A stretch of 64,000 nt of DNA from Eisenibacter elegans DSM 3317 (GTDB taxonomy: Bacteria > Bacteroidota > Bacteroidia > Cytophagales > Microscillaceae): contig NZ_AUMD01000011.1 in NCBI RefSeq assembly GCF_000430505.1, positions 434,001 through 498,000 of the forward strand, read 5' to 3'. The position numbers and the translations under genes were made by a program. Shown piece after piece: positions 1 to 8,957 of this stretch; position 1 is the stretch's first letter; each line of letters starts with the position of its first letter. The notes below the pieces were generated by a model. It saw nothing but the letters and a program-made list of their open reading frames with translations, searched no databases and had not been told where the DNA came from.

Positions 1-1
1 C

Positions 2-184
2 TCATATAATCTTGCCAATGCAGGCTATAATGTAGCGAAGTATGTACCTTATGGCCCTGTAAAATCTGTGATACCTTATCTCATCCGTCGTGCAGAAGAA
101 AACACCTCTGTTGCAGGTCAAAGCAGCCGCGAATACACACTTGTGAGCAAAGAAGTACAGCGACGTAGAAAAGCCGCCAAATAA
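2..184 (+). CDS. Proline dehydrogenase, 3' end (partial)
   Basis: The window opens inside a gene read in frame 2, ending with TAA at 182-184. The 60 visible residues include AGYNVAKYVPYGPVKSVIPY, RRAEENTSVAGQSSRE and a basic tail. This matches the C-terminus of Bacteroidota proline dehydrogenases (FAD enzymes oxidising proline to pyrroline-5-carboxylate), where the RRAxENTS segment belongs to the substrate and flavin pocket. Only the last barrel strand and tail are present, so FAD-binding residues further upstream cannot be checked. The assignment rests on recognised conserved residues, not on a search. An open frame on the opposite strand over the same bases has no family resemblance and is taken as a shadow. 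Confidence 0.75.
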   Translation, partial: SYNLANAGYNVAKYVPYGPVKSVIPYLIRRAEENTSVAGQSSREYTLVSKEVQRRRKAAK

Positions 185-611
185 CAAACGTTAGGGCTGC
201 TTGGCAAACAGTCTGAGTAGGAGTCTTCATACAACAGTCATCTCAAGCTTTTGGGGTGACTTTTTTGATGCTATTTTCCAAAGAAGGCACCGTAGCGATA
301 TATGCATAAAGATGCGCTTCTTTGACTAGCTTCGCATAGCTTTTTGAATACTCCCCCAACCGTTGGTTTTGAAATTATCCAGCAATGAATAAAAGCCTCC
401 TTTTCTTGTTTATGACACCAAATCCTACTGTGTTCATAGGCGTATTAACTCCTCTCTCCCTTGATTTATTTATGGCAAATCCCTTGCCCTTGTACTTTTT
501 GCGCAAAAAATGGGATTACTAGGTTCTTGGAATAAATAATTTCCTATCTTTGGACAACTACGCATACCATAGAATGCGCGTATAAACCAACTTAACACTT
601 AATTTTCACCT
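185..611. other. Intergenic region with eroded repeat-like ends
   Basis: A 427-base gap. It holds two similar stretches in the same orientation, GGGTGACTTTTTTGATGC (254-271) and TTTTTGAATACTCCCCC (341-357). Both resemble the right end of the 159-bp inverted-repeat element at 32536-32694. A 45-codon hydrophobic open frame at 385-522 has no recognisable features and is not called a gene. The promoter of the following TonB gene lies at the right end. No terminator is obvious after the proline dehydrogenase gene. Confidence 0.4.
545..552 (+). promoter_or_regulatory. Bacteroidota -7 promoter element for the TonB receptor
   Basis: TATCTTTG fits the Bacteroidota sigma-A -7 consensus TAnnTTTG exactly and lies 59 bases before the ATG at 612. 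A TTG at 527-529 is the only nearby -33 candidate, but the 15-base spacing is shorter than the usual 19-21, so only the -7 element is well supported. Confidence 0.5.
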
Positions 612-3500
612 ATGAAACAATTTTATTTCCAAACAATGTTAGCCTTTTTTGGGCTATTGCTGAGTGTGCAGCTGTCTGCCCAGACAGTAGTTTCGGGCAC
701 TGTTATCGAGCAATCGAGCGGAGATCCACTCATCGGGGTAAATATTACCGTTAAAGGAACGGTTTTGGGTACTGTTACTGACGCTCGGGGCAACTTTAGC
801 TTGACTGTACGCACTCCACCTCCCTTTACCTTGGTTGTTTCTTATATTGGCTATGCTGCACAGCAGATAGAAATCACAGGTAGTCAATCAGGCCTAAATA
901 TCGCTCTAGAAGACCAAGTTCGGATGGGCAATGAGGTGGTTATCTCGGCTTCACGTGTAGAGGAAAGCATCATGGAGTCGCCGGTATCTATTCAGAAGAT
1001 GGATATTTTGGCGATTCAGCAAGCTCCTGCGGCTGATTTTTATGACCAAATCAAAAACCTCAAAGGTGTATACTCCTCAAATGGCAGCTTGAACTTTACG
1101 ACTCTCAATACCCGTGGCTTTGCCGGCATCGCCAACGTGCGTTTTGTACAGCTCATCGACGGGGTAGATATGTCAGCGCCCACGCTCAACTTCCCTACAG
1201 GGAGTATTATGAGTTTTTCGGAGCTAGATGCAGAAAGTGTGGAGCTTGTACCCGGAGCCGCCTCGGCGCTCTACGGCCCCAATGCCTTCAACGGTATCTT
1301 GATGATGAACAGCCGTAGCCCCTTCGAGTATCAAGGGTTGAGTGCTTTCGCCAAAGTGGGGGTTACTAACTCTCAAGCCGCAGGCCAAGCTGACCCTTAC
1401 TACGATTTCTCTATGCGCTATGCCAAGGCATTTAACAACAAGTTTGCTTTCAAAGTAAACTTCTCGTATATGCAGGCTACCGACTGGCGGGCCAATGACT
1501 ACACTACTTTCCGTACTGATGTAGTCAATCCTACGGCTTTTCCTCTGGGAGCGCCCAACTTCGATGGGTTGAATACTTATGGTGATGAGACACCCATTCC
1601 TCTGCCCACACCCATAGGCACTATCCGACGTACGGGATGGCGTGAGCAAGACATCTTGGACAACAACGATGCCCGTACTATCCGTGGGGACATAGGCCTA
1701 CACTACCGTATCAATGACAAAATGGAACTTTCGTATGCCTACCGCATTGGCTCAGGCAGCACAGTATACCAAGGTGGCGAGCGCTATGCTCTCCGCGATT
1801 TTGCCCAACAGTCTCATAAGCTGGAGCTGAAAGGAGCCAATTTCTTTGCCCGTGCCTATATGACCCAAACCGATGCCGGAAACTCTTATAACCTAACGGC
1901 CTTGGGGGCTATTTCGAATGAAAGCCTCTTCCCAACTGTTCGTCAGCCAGGTGTATTTGCTGGCTTGCCTGCTGGTGGGTTAGGGAATATCCCTGGAGGT
2001 TGGGCGGGTGCCTATATTTCGGCCTTTTCAGGTCTTTTTGCTCCGTTTCAAATTCCTGCCGGCAACCATGCTGCCGCACGTGCTTTTGCTGATGCAGGTG
2101 GGGTAACTTCTTTAGGCCAATTAGGAACTCCAGCTTTTGTAGGTGGACTTTCACAACAGTTACAAGGGGCTGGTATTCCAGCGTTACAAGCTACTGCTTT
2201 AGCCAATGCTTTTGCTACTTCTATTAGCGGCCAGCCCCGCCCTGCTGCGGGTACTCCTGAGTTCAATGAGTTGATGAATAGAGTCCGTGGGGGCTTGTTC
2301 CAAACACCTTCGGCAGGCCTGCCATTGGGAGGTGCCGGTTTTACGGACAACTCTCGCCTCTTTCACGGAGAGTTTAACTACAACTTCCGTGAGTTTATCG
2401 ATTGGGCCGATGTGCAAGTAGGGGGTAACGTACGCCGCTACGACCTCTTCTCCAACAATACCGTGTTCAACGAGTCTCCTGATGGAGGCGAGGCCCAACG
2501 CATTACCATCGACGAGTTTGGGGTATATACTCAAATCTCTAAGCGCCTTGTCAATGACCGATTGAAGATTACCGCGTCTATCCGTTATGACAAAAACGAA
2601 AACTTCGCCGGTCAGGTAACGCCTCGTGCCTCAGTGGTATACTCTGCGGGCAACGATCGCCAGCACAACTTCCGTGCTTCTTACCAAACCGGTTTCCGTA
2701 ACCCCGATACGCAGGCACAGTTTATCTACTTCCGGTCGAGCAGTGGTATTCTGTTAGGTGGCACACGTGCCAATGCCGAGCGCTATGGTATTATGGAAGG
2801 TGGCGGGTTTAATGCCCCTGCTAACGTACCTAACCGCCAACGTGTCAACCTCAATTACGTACAACCGGAGCAGTTGCAAGCCTTTGAAGTAGGGTATAAG
2901 AGTACTTGGTTGAATGGAGACCTCTACATCGACGCCAATGTGTATTACAACATTTACAACAACTTCATCGCAGGGCAGCCTATTTATAGTGAAAACGCCA
3001 CTACACAACGAGGCGTAACTTTGCCTGCCGGAACGCTCTTCCGTGTGTCTACCAATGTAGAGCAAGAGATTACTGCCGGTGGTGTTGGCTTGGAGGCCTC
3101 TTATCGTCTGCCACGCAACTTTATCGTATCAGCCAATGCTGACTGGGCGCAATTCAATGTAGACATCCCTACTGGTTCGCTCTTCGAGCCGGGCTTCAAT
3201 ACGCCTAGCGATCGTTACAACTTTGCCCTGACCAACCGTGAGTTGTTCAAAAACTTTGGCTTTGCTTTCAACTATCGTTGGCAGAACTCTCTGCGCTGGG
3301 AGTCGTCTTTTGGTACTGGGGTCATTCCTGCCTTCGGCACTTTCGATGCGCAGTTTAGCTACAAGGTGAAAGCCATCAAATCAGTAGTGAAACTGGGGGG
3401 AACCAATATCTTAGGCAACGACTATCGCACGAACTTCGGTGGGCCGTCTATAGGAAATATGTACTACCTCTCTATCCGATTCGACCAAAACCTGAACTAA
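612..3500 (+). CDS. TonB-dependent receptor with carboxypeptidase-like N-terminal domain
   Basis: Outer-membrane transporter of 962 residues. A signal peptide covers about residues 1-23 (ending SAQ). It is followed by a carboxypeptidase-regulatory-like beta domain (about 25-105, with GVNITVKGT and SYIGYAAQQIEI), a plug domain (about 110-240, with NTRGFAG and PGAASALYGPNAFNGILMM), then a 22-strand-type barrel. The barrel holds a long Gly/Ala/Pro-rich low-complexity segment (about residues 435-578), probably an extracellular loop. The C-terminus ends in alternating residues with an aromatic position, as expected for barrel insertion. No SusD partner is adjacent, so polysaccharide uptake through a Sus-type system is not supported. 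The substrate is unknown. It has its own promoter and a strong terminator, so it is probably monocistronic. Confidence 0.9.
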   Translation: MKQFYFQTMLAFFGLLLSVQLSAQTVVSGTVIEQSSGDPLIGVNITVKGTVLGTVTDARGNFSLTVRTPPPFTLVVSYIGYAAQQIEITGSQSGLNIALEDQVRMGNEVVISASRVEESIMESPVSIQKMDILAIQQAPAADFYDQIKNLKGVYSSNGSLNFTTLNTRGFAGIANVRFVQLIDGVDMSAPTLNFPTGSIMSFSELDAESVELVPGAASALYGPNAFNGILMMNSRSPFEYQGLSAFAKVGVTNSQAAGQADPYYDFSMRYAKAFNNKFAFKVNFSYMQATDWRANDYTTFRTDVVNPTAFPLGAPNFDGLNTYGDETPIPLPTPIGTIRRTGWREQDILDNNDARTIRGDIGLHYRINDKMELSYAYRIGSGSTVYQGGERYALRDFAQQSHKLELKGANFFARAYMTQTDAGNSYNLTALGAISNESLFPTVRQPGVFAGLPAGGLGNIPGGWAGAYISAFSGLFAPFQIPAGNHAAARAFADAGGVTSLGQLGTPAFVGGLSQQLQGAGIPALQATALANAFATSISGQPRPAAGTPEFNELMNRVRGGLFQTPSAGLPLGGAGFTDNSRLFHGEFNYNFREFIDWADVQVGGNVRRYDLFSNNTVFNESPDGGEAQRITIDEFGVYTQISKRLVNDRLKITASIRYDKNENFAGQVTPRASVVYSAGNDRQHNFRASYQTGFRNPDTQAQFIYFRSSSGILLGGTRANAERYGIMEGGGFNAPANVPNRQRVNLNYVQPEQLQAFEVGYKSTWLNGDLYIDANVYYNIYNNFIAGQPIYSENATTQRGVTLPAGTLFRVSTNVEQEITAGGVGLEASYRLPRNFIVSANADWAQFNVDIPTGSLFEPGFNTPSDRYNFALTNRELFKNFGFAFNYRWQNSLRWESSFGTGVIPAFGTFDAQFSYKVKAIKSVVKLGGTNILGNDYRTNFGGPSIGNMYYLSIRFDQNLN

Positions 3501-3531
3501 GGTTTAACAGCTGATAGGATTTTTAAAAATC

Positions 3532-3566
3532 AAAAAGCGCTTGAGTCAATGATTCAAGCGCTTTTT
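3532..3566. terminator. Bidirectional terminator between convergent genes
   Basis: A perfect 13-bp stem, AAAAAGCGCTTGA paired with TCAAGCGCTTTTT, around a 9-base loop. The A-run and T-run make it work in both directions, serving the TonB receptor (plus) and the SIS isomerase (minus). Confidence 0.9.
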
Positions 3567-3592
3567 GGTAAAGGTATATGCAACACGAGGTG

Positions 3593-4591
3593 TTATTGTT
3601 TGGCTAGTTCGTCCTTCAGGAAGTTGATTACCTTCACAGGGAAAGGGTCTACGGCATTAAGTTCGGCCAACTCAAATGAAAGCCAATCAAACAAATGGAT
3701 CAGGTAGATACTTTGTATGAGTAGTGTGGCACCCTTGGGGGTGATTACTTGAAAATCAGCAGCTTTTTCTTTAATAATAGGCTCACAAATATCCATGCGT
3801 GCTCGCACACGGGGGTTTTCTAGCTCGGAGCGTACATATAAGACTACTATTGGAGCATAATGCACTTTGGGCTGCTCCCAGCCCACTAGTTCGTTATGAT
3901 TCATCTCAGGGAACACATGTGTGTGACATAGTTGCTTGGCATTTTCGTTGATTTGCTGCTGCAAGCGTAAAATAACAGGAGCAAACTGATCATCAGCATA
4001 TATATAGGGCAGTTTCTTATGACAGGCTTTGGCCAGTTGTTGGGCTGTTTGGCGTATAGTTATAACATTTTCTTTGATGAGTGTAACAGCAGCTTGCACC
4101 TGTGTCTCAAAAGCCTTGCTAATGAGGCCGTGTGCGCTGAGTGTATACAACAATGATACTACTGAATAGCCCACAAAAGCACGTGGGCAAGCTGCTTCCT
4201 GAGGAATTTGGATATAAAAAAGGCTGCGTTGTTGGGCTATTTCGAGTACTTTGCCTCCAGAGCTAACACAGGCTATCTGTGCGCCTAGTTCTAAGGCTTG
4301 GCTGAGCGTGCTAAGGGTCTCCTCGGTATTTCCCGAAAAAGAAGAGGCAATGAAAAGTGTATTGGCATTGACGAAAGCTGGCACTTGATACCCCTTTATC
4401 ACAATGACGGGTACTTTGGCCTCTGCTGAAACCCAAGCGCTTAGTAAGTCACCACCGATACCCGAACCACCCAAGCCAGCCACGACTACTTGGTGGATGG
4501 GTTGGCGGGGGGTAGCGTCGGCTACTTGGCCGCCAATGTCTAGACCCTTGGCCAATTGTTGGGCAAAGCCTTCGATAAGTGATTGCATCAT
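3593..4591 (-). CDS. SIS-domain phosphoglucose/phosphomannose isomerase family protein
   Basis: A 332-residue cytoplasmic protein with two SIS (sugar isomerase) folds. The first has GGSGIGG at 41-47 and SSFSGNTEET at 83-92, the phosphate-binding loop. EMNHNE at 229-234 is the conserved catalytic-region motif of bifunctional phosphoglucose/phosphomannose isomerases (PGI/PMI family), which interconvert glucose-6-P, fructose-6-P and mannose-6-P. Length fits the family (about 320-340). The start has two adjacent ATGs and the first is used. The upstream amidase gene is on the same strand 119 bases away, so co-transcription is possible. Whether it has both activities cannot be decided from sequence. 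Confidence 0.85.
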   Translation of the reverse strand: MMQSLIEGFAQQLAKGLDIGGQVADATPRQPIHQVVVAGLGGSGIGGDLLSAWVSAEAKVPVIVIKGYQVPAFVNANTLFIASSFSGNTEETLSTLSQALELGAQIACVSSGGKVLEIAQQRSLFYIQIPQEAACPRAFVGYSVVSLLYTLSAHGLISKAFETQVQAAVTLIKENVITIRQTAQQLAKACHKKLPYIYADDQFAPVILRLQQQINENAKQLCHTHVFPEMNHNELVGWEQPKVHYAPIVVLYVRSELENPRVRARMDICEPIIKEKAADFQVITPKGATLLIQSIYLIHLFDWLSFELAELNAVDPFPVKVINFLKDELAKQ

Positions 4592-4710
4592 AGGTAGAAA
4601 TAATTGTTGAGTGATGTTTAAATACAGTTTTGAGAAAGAGATAGGGGCTAAAATGCCTTAATGCTTGAATGTACGCATTTACCTTGATAAAGTTGGCAAT
4701 GGCTTAGTGC

Positions 4711-5700
4711 CTATCGAATTTGTTTGATGAACGCATCTCTATAGCCTAGCTCTCGCACGAGCTTGAGTACCTTTTGTGCGCCCTGCCAATCATAATTTTG
4801 TCCGGCAAAGTACTTGTACTTAAACTTATCACTGCTGATGAACTCTTCCTGAATGGTAAGATTATGCTGCGGATACTGTTTCTGAGTTTGGTTAGCCGGG
4901 AATACCTTGTGTATAGAAGCCATTACTTGCACCCTGAACTGCCCCCCTTGGGTGCTATTTACAGCGGTGGTTTGCTGGGTTACCGGATTAGATTGGGCAC
5001 TTCCTAGAGGGTTATCAGGGACGGCGTTACGGTTATCTTCGACAGGGTTTTGGGCTTGTTCTTCCAAAAAGCGTCTAAAAGCCCTGAAAATAGCCGAGGC
5101 TATATGGGCTTGGCCCTGCTTGGTATTGAGGTATTGCTCTTCTTGGGGGTTGGTCAAGAAGCCGGTTTCTACCAATACGCTGGGCATTTTGGTATAACGT
5201 ACCACATAGAGGTTGTGTCCGGCTTGTACAGCATCGTGTACCCCACGGCTGGTACGACGAGCACGAGTGGCGAAATCCTCTTCTATCAATAGTGCGAGCT
5301 TGCGGCTAGCTATCAGTTGGTGACTATGGATATATGTACGGGTACCGGCCACAGTGGCATTGGGGTGTGCGTTACAGTGGATACTGATAAAATAATCTGC
5401 TTTATTATCGTTGGCGAGCTTGACTCTGTTTTCCAGACTTACATACACATCCTTGGTGCGCGTATACATCACCCGCACATTAGGCATATGATCGTTGATA
5501 TAATACCCAAGTTGTAATGCGATGGAGAGGGCGATGTCTTTTTCGTGGCGATATTGGCTGCTACTAGATTTACGCCCAATATCGCGCCCACCGTGGCCGG
5601 GGTCTATCACCAAGACAATATCTCGCTGTTGGGCAAACCCGACTGAGCCGAGGCTTGCCCAAAACAGCAAAAAACTCAAGACACAGACAACCCACCGCAT
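4711..5700 (-). CDS. N-acetylmuramoyl-L-alanine amidase (Amidase_3) with SPOR-like tail
   Basis: Zinc enzyme that cuts the amide bond between MurNAc and the stem peptide, acting in the periplasm during cell division. I start at the ATG at 5700 (329 residues), because it gives a clean signal peptide (MRWVVCVLSFLLFW, cleavage near GFAQ). A TTG three codons earlier is less likely. Metal and catalytic residues are visible: DPGHGG (33-38), Glu53 in HEKDIA, HCNAH (108-112) and Glu178 in VETGFLTN. After a Gln/Asn/Pro linker, the last about 75 residues (FRVQVMAS to LGYRDAFI) look like a SPOR-type repeat that binds denuded glycan at the septum. It starts 17 bases after the GlyRS stop and probably shares its transcript. 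Confidence 0.9.
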   Translation of the reverse strand: MRWVVCVLSFLLFWASLGSVGFAQQRDIVLVIDPGHGGRDIGRKSSSSQYRHEKDIALSIALQLGYYINDHMPNVRVMYTRTKDVYVSLENRVKLANDNKADYFISIHCNAHPNATVAGTRTYIHSHQLIASRKLALLIEEDFATRARRTSRGVHDAVQAGHNLYVVRYTKMPSVLVETGFLTNPQEEQYLNTKQGQAHIASAIFRAFRRFLEEQAQNPVEDNRNAVPDNPLGSAQSNPVTQQTTAVNSTQGGQFRVQVMASIHKVFPANQTQKQYPQHNLTIQEEFISSDKFKYKYFAGQNYDWQGAQKVLKLVRELGYRDAFIKQIR

Positions 5701-5717
5701 TACACTCAAGTTTGTTG

Positions 5718-7205
5718 TTAGAGTTGAGCTAAGATAGTTTTGAACGACGTAGCGGCCAAAATTTTGGCTTTGGCTTCGGCCACAGAGAGGCGTTCTTGCT
5801 CGGTGCTGTCGCGGTGGCGTAGCGTGATGGTGCCGTCTTCGAGGGTTTGGTGGTCGATGGTTAGGCAGAAAGGCGTACCGACCAAATCTTGGCGGGTGTA
5901 GTTTTTACCGATAGCGCCACGGTCCTCGTACACCGTGCTGAGGTCATAACGAAACTCATCGAACACCTCACGTGCTTTTTCGGGCAGCCCATCTTTGCGG
6001 GTAAGCGGAAATATTGCCACCTTGGTAGGCGCAATGGCAGGGTGAAGCTTCAGGAAGATGCGCTCCTTGGTTTCGCCCTTGGCATCAACCCCTTGGCTAA
6101 TAGTCAGTGCATTGCTCAAAACAGCCAAAAACAGTCGATCTGCCCCAATAGAAGTCTCTACCACATAAGGTACATAATGGCGCTTGTCTTTATCAGGCTC
6201 TTGCTCGTCGAAATACTGAAGCTTGGTGCGGGCAAACGTTTGGTGGCTGCTTAGATCAAAGTCTGTACGAGAGTGAATGCCCTCCAACTCTTTAAACCCG
6301 AAGGGAAACTCGAACTCAATGTCCACTGCAGCATTGGCATAGTGCGCCAGCTTTTCGTGGATTTTGAAGCGCAATTTTTCTGCTGGCAGGATAGCCTGCA
6401 AGAAACGCATCCGTTTTTCTTTCCAGTATTCATAGGCTTCTAGTTCGGTGCCGGGTTTTACGAAATACTGCATCTCCATCTGCTCAAACTCTCGCATACG
6501 GAAGATAAACTGCCGTGCCACAATTTCATTACGGAAGGCCTTGCCTATTTGGGCAATCCCGAAGGGCACTTGCTGGCGGGAGGTTTTTTGTACATTCAAA
6601 AAATTAACAAAAATACCCTGAGCCGTTTCAGGACGTAAGTATACACGGTTGCTGTCATCGGCCACAGAGCCCATTTCGGTCGAAAACATCAGGTTAAATT
6701 GACGTACCTCAGTCCAGTTGGCTGTACCCGAAATAGGGCATACAATGCCTTCATCGATGATGAGTTGGCGCAGCCCTTCAAAATTTTCAGCCTCTAGCAA
6801 AGCCGCCATTTGGGTCAACAGGGCAGCAGATTTTTGCGTATCTCCGGCTTTCTCATATTGGGCGGCTTTGTCTTCGATGAGGTTGTCGGCGCGGTAACGC
6901 TTCTTAGAGTCTCTGTTATCAATCATCGGGTCGTTGAAGCTGTCTACGTGTCCCGAGGCTTTCCAAACTGTGGGGTGCATAAAAATAGCTGCATCAATGC
7001 CCACGACATTCTCGTGCCACTGGGTCATGGCTGCCCACCAGAGTTGTTTGAGGTTGTTTTTGAGGGCTACCCCGTTTTGGCCGTAGTCATACACGGCTTG
7101 GAGGCCTTCATAAATTTCACTAGAGGGGAATACAAAGCCATACTCTTTGGCGTGTGCTATGATAGGTTTGAGCGGATTATGCTCTTCTTGTGTTTTCTTG
7201 CTCAT
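5718..7205 (-). CDS. glyQS: Glycyl-tRNA synthetase (homodimeric, class II)
   Basis: Charges tRNA-Gly. A 495-residue single-chain enzyme of the eukaryotic/Bacteroidota type, not the alpha/beta two-subunit type of Proteobacteria. Class II motifs are visible: GTANWTEVRQFNLMFST, YLRPETAQGIFVNF, and motif 2 QIGKAFRNEI; motif 3 lies in ETSIGADRLFLAVL. The C-terminal anticodon-binding domain starts near residue 390 (KVAIFPLTRKDGLPEKA) and contains YDLSTVYEDRGAIGKNYTRQD. It has an exact promoter (see 7277-7308) and is followed closely by the amidase gene. Confidence 0.95.
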   Translation of the reverse strand: MSKKTQEEHNPLKPIIAHAKEYGFVFPSSEIYEGLQAVYDYGQNGVALKNNLKQLWWAAMTQWHENVVGIDAAIFMHPTVWKASGHVDSFNDPMIDNRDSKKRYRADNLIEDKAAQYEKAGDTQKSAALLTQMAALLEAENFEGLRQLIIDEGIVCPISGTANWTEVRQFNLMFSTEMGSVADDSNRVYLRPETAQGIFVNFLNVQKTSRQQVPFGIAQIGKAFRNEIVARQFIFRMREFEQMEMQYFVKPGTELEAYEYWKEKRMRFLQAILPAEKLRFKIHEKLAHYANAAVDIEFEFPFGFKELEGIHSRTDFDLSSHQTFARTKLQYFDEQEPDKDKRHYVPYVVETSIGADRLFLAVLSNALTISQGVDAKGETKERIFLKLHPAIAPTKVAIFPLTRKDGLPEKAREVFDEFRYDLSTVYEDRGAIGKNYTRQDLVGTPFCLTIDHQTLEDGTITLRHRDSTEQERLSVAEAKAKILAATSFKTILAQL

Positions 7206-7276
7206 AAATCAGGTGGGCTTAAAAATCCAAAAATCCCCTGTTGGGGAAAAAGGGGGGTAAGCAAAAGGTGATTGCA

Positions 7277-7308
7277 CAAAGATACAAGCAATTGGGGATA
7301 TGTAACAA
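7277..7308 (-). promoter_or_regulatory. Promoter of glyQS
   Basis: Read on the minus strand: TTG (7308-7306), 21 bases, then TATCTTTG (7284-7277), an exact match to TAnnTTTG. The ATG lies 71 bases after the -7 element. Confidence 0.75.
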
Positions 7309-7424
7309 CTGTAGGCACTAATAATGCGCCAAGGCATAGGCTGCGAGCCTTCAGATAACCAAAATTGACTATTTTTGCTAACAAAATCAGCTGAGTGCGG
7401 TTTATTTTCAAGGGCAAACAAATG

Positions 7425-7456
7425 TTGGCTGTTTCAAACCATAAGATGTACATTTG
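7425..7456 (+). promoter_or_regulatory. Promoter of hemH
   Basis: TTG (7425-7427), 21 bases, TACATTTG (7449-7456), matching the Bacteroidota -33/-7 consensus. It predicts a leader of about 78 bases before the ATG at 7541. Confidence 0.7.
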
Positions 7457-7540
7457 TATCTGCCCCTAGTAGCGTTTTTGGGCGGACATCCCCAAACTAT
7501 AGATATTCCAAACACATCAGCTTAGTGCTTTAAAGACAAT

Positions 7541-8644
7541 ATGAATACTTCTACAAAAGAACCCATCGGTGTACTATTGGTTAATTTGGGCACGCCCGAC
7601 AGCCCCAACACCGGAGATGTACGCAGTTATTTGCGCCAATTTTTGACAGATGCGCGGGTGATAGACATTCCGGCAGCAGCACGCTATGCCTTGGTCAATT
7701 TGATTATTGCGCCTTTTCGTGCGCCTAAGTCGGCCAAAGTATACAAAGAAGTGTGGTTGCCCGAAGGCTCACCCATCAAAGTATATGGTTTTGAGGTAGA
7801 GAAAATGTTGCAGCAGGCTCTGGGCGACGAGTATAAAGTAGTGTTGGCAATGCGCTACAAGAATCCTAGCGTGGAGGCAGGGCTTGCCCAAATGCGTCAG
7901 GCAGGTATCAGGCGCTTGATTGTGTTGCCCTTATTTCCGCAGTATGCTTCAGCGACCACAGGCTCTGTACAACAAGAGGTAATGCGGGTGCTGAGTAGCT
8001 GGCAAATCATCCCTGAAGTTACGTTTATCCACAGCTTTTTTGACCATCCGGGCTTTATCCAAGCCTTTACCGAAATAGGCAAACGTTATGTCGATGGGCA
8101 CGATTATGACCATTACATTTTCTCTTATCACGGCTTGCCAGAGCGACAAATACGCAAAGGTGATGACACAGGAACTTGCCTCCAAGCCGCCAAAGCTGAT
8201 AAGTCGCTAAGAGCTAAACCCAACTGCTGTGCCACTCTACACACTGGCAACCGCAGCTGCTACCGAGCACAGTGTTTTGCTACTACCCGCTTATTGGCAG
8301 ATGCTTTGGGTATTGCTGAAGAAGACTATACGGTCTGCTTTCAGTCGCGGCTCGGGAATGATGTCTGGATACAGCCTTATACCGAAGATGTATTGAAGGA
8401 ATTGCCCAAGCAGGGCAAGAAGCGTGTGTTGGCTTTTTCACCTGCTTTTATTGCAGATTGTCTCGAAACAACTATCGAAATCGGGGAGGAGTACAAAGAA
8501 ATGTTTGAAGAGGCTGGAGGGGAACATTGGGTGTTGGTGGAGAGCCTCAATACCGACCCGCTTTGGGTAGCCACCCTAGAACAGATGGTAAGAGAATACA
8601 GCACCAAGCCTCAAACATTGGTAGCCAACTTGATGGAAGGCTAA
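7541..8644 (+). CDS. hemH: Ferrochelatase
   Basis: Last step of protohaem synthesis: inserts Fe2+ into protoporphyrin IX. A 367-residue soluble or membrane-associated protein with the opening VLLVNLGTPDSP (11-22), the metal-binding His197 in FSYHGLPERQ, and Glu309 in FIADCLETTIEI, both catalytic in the family. Five cysteines (213, 229, 230, 240, 245) cluster in the region TCLQAAK..NCC..SCYRAQC, directly after the active-site histidine. Several bacterial ferrochelatases carry an internal cysteine cluster there, sometimes binding a [2Fe-2S] centre; whether this one does is open. No other haem genes are adjacent. Confidence 0.93.
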   Translation: MNTSTKEPIGVLLVNLGTPDSPNTGDVRSYLRQFLTDARVIDIPAAARYALVNLIIAPFRAPKSAKVYKEVWLPEGSPIKVYGFEVEKMLQQALGDEYKVVLAMRYKNPSVEAGLAQMRQAGIRRLIVLPLFPQYASATTGSVQQEVMRVLSSWQIIPEVTFIHSFFDHPGFIQAFTEIGKRYVDGHDYDHYIFSYHGLPERQIRKGDDTGTCLQAAKADKSLRAKPNCCATLHTGNRSCYRAQCFATTRLLADALGIAEEDYTVCFQSRLGNDVWIQPYTEDVLKELPKQGKKRVLAFSPAFIADCLETTIEIGEEYKEMFEEAGGEHWVLVESLNTDPLWVATLEQMVREYSTKPQTLVANLMEG

Positions 8645-8957
8645 AACGCCTGATTGAAAAAATATGTGTACTTTTCATACCATTGGATATTTTCAGAAAA
8701 GCGCTGTAACTGCGAAGCAGCACCGTAGGCAACCTCCGGCATCGCACCAATAAATGACGCTTTTTGATGTATACCCAATCCAGATTGGTTTGGGGAATGG
8801 ATGTGTTAAAAAACCTCTGACAATCAAGGGAATCTTGGTATAAAAATCTCCCTAGCCATAGGTTTACAAACCTATCGCTAGGGTTTACGCCAAAGTTTCG
8901 GAATAACCAAAATTAATCATTGGTGTAAATTTTGATATATCTTGCCCTTAAAACCTG
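8645..8957. other. Intergenic region hemH / anmK with degenerate repeat and palindrome
   Basis: A 313-base gap. The first part (about 8671-8730) reads CATACCATTGGATATTTTCA and a later GCACCGTAGGC, loosely resembling the end of the inverted-repeat element at 10184-10308 and 49745-49877; it may be a decayed copy. The middle holds the 34-base palindrome described separately. TATCTTGC at 8938-8945 is a weak -7 candidate for anmK. Confidence 0.4.
8850..8883. repeat. 34-bp near-perfect palindrome
   Basis: Arms CCCTAGCCATAGGTTT and AAACCTATCGCTAGGG form a 16-bp stem with one mismatch and a loop of only two bases. It follows TCTC and precedes TTTACG, so it could act as a terminator for hemH, although there is no long T-run. 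The tiny loop also makes a dyad operator site possible. It lies 75 bases before anmK. Confidence 0.6.

Larger units (their letters stand above)
7206..7540. other. Divergent intergenic region glyQS / hemH
   Basis: A 335-base gap between divergent genes carrying one promoter for each side. Nothing else is recognised apart from a small AT-rich stretch and a CCCCTGTTGGGG palindrome just upstream of the glyQS start (7227-7238). Confidence 0.6.

Noticed and set aside
385-522. 45-codon hydrophobic open frame between proline dehydrogenase and the TonB receptor
   Set aside because: No family resemblance, no promoter directly ahead, Pro/Leu-rich composition by chance in AT-rich sequence. Too weak to call.
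1915-2345. Gly/Ala/Pro-rich segment inside the first TonB receptor as a foreign insertion
   Set aside because: Reading frame and codon use continue unchanged, and similar low-complexity loops occur in related receptors.
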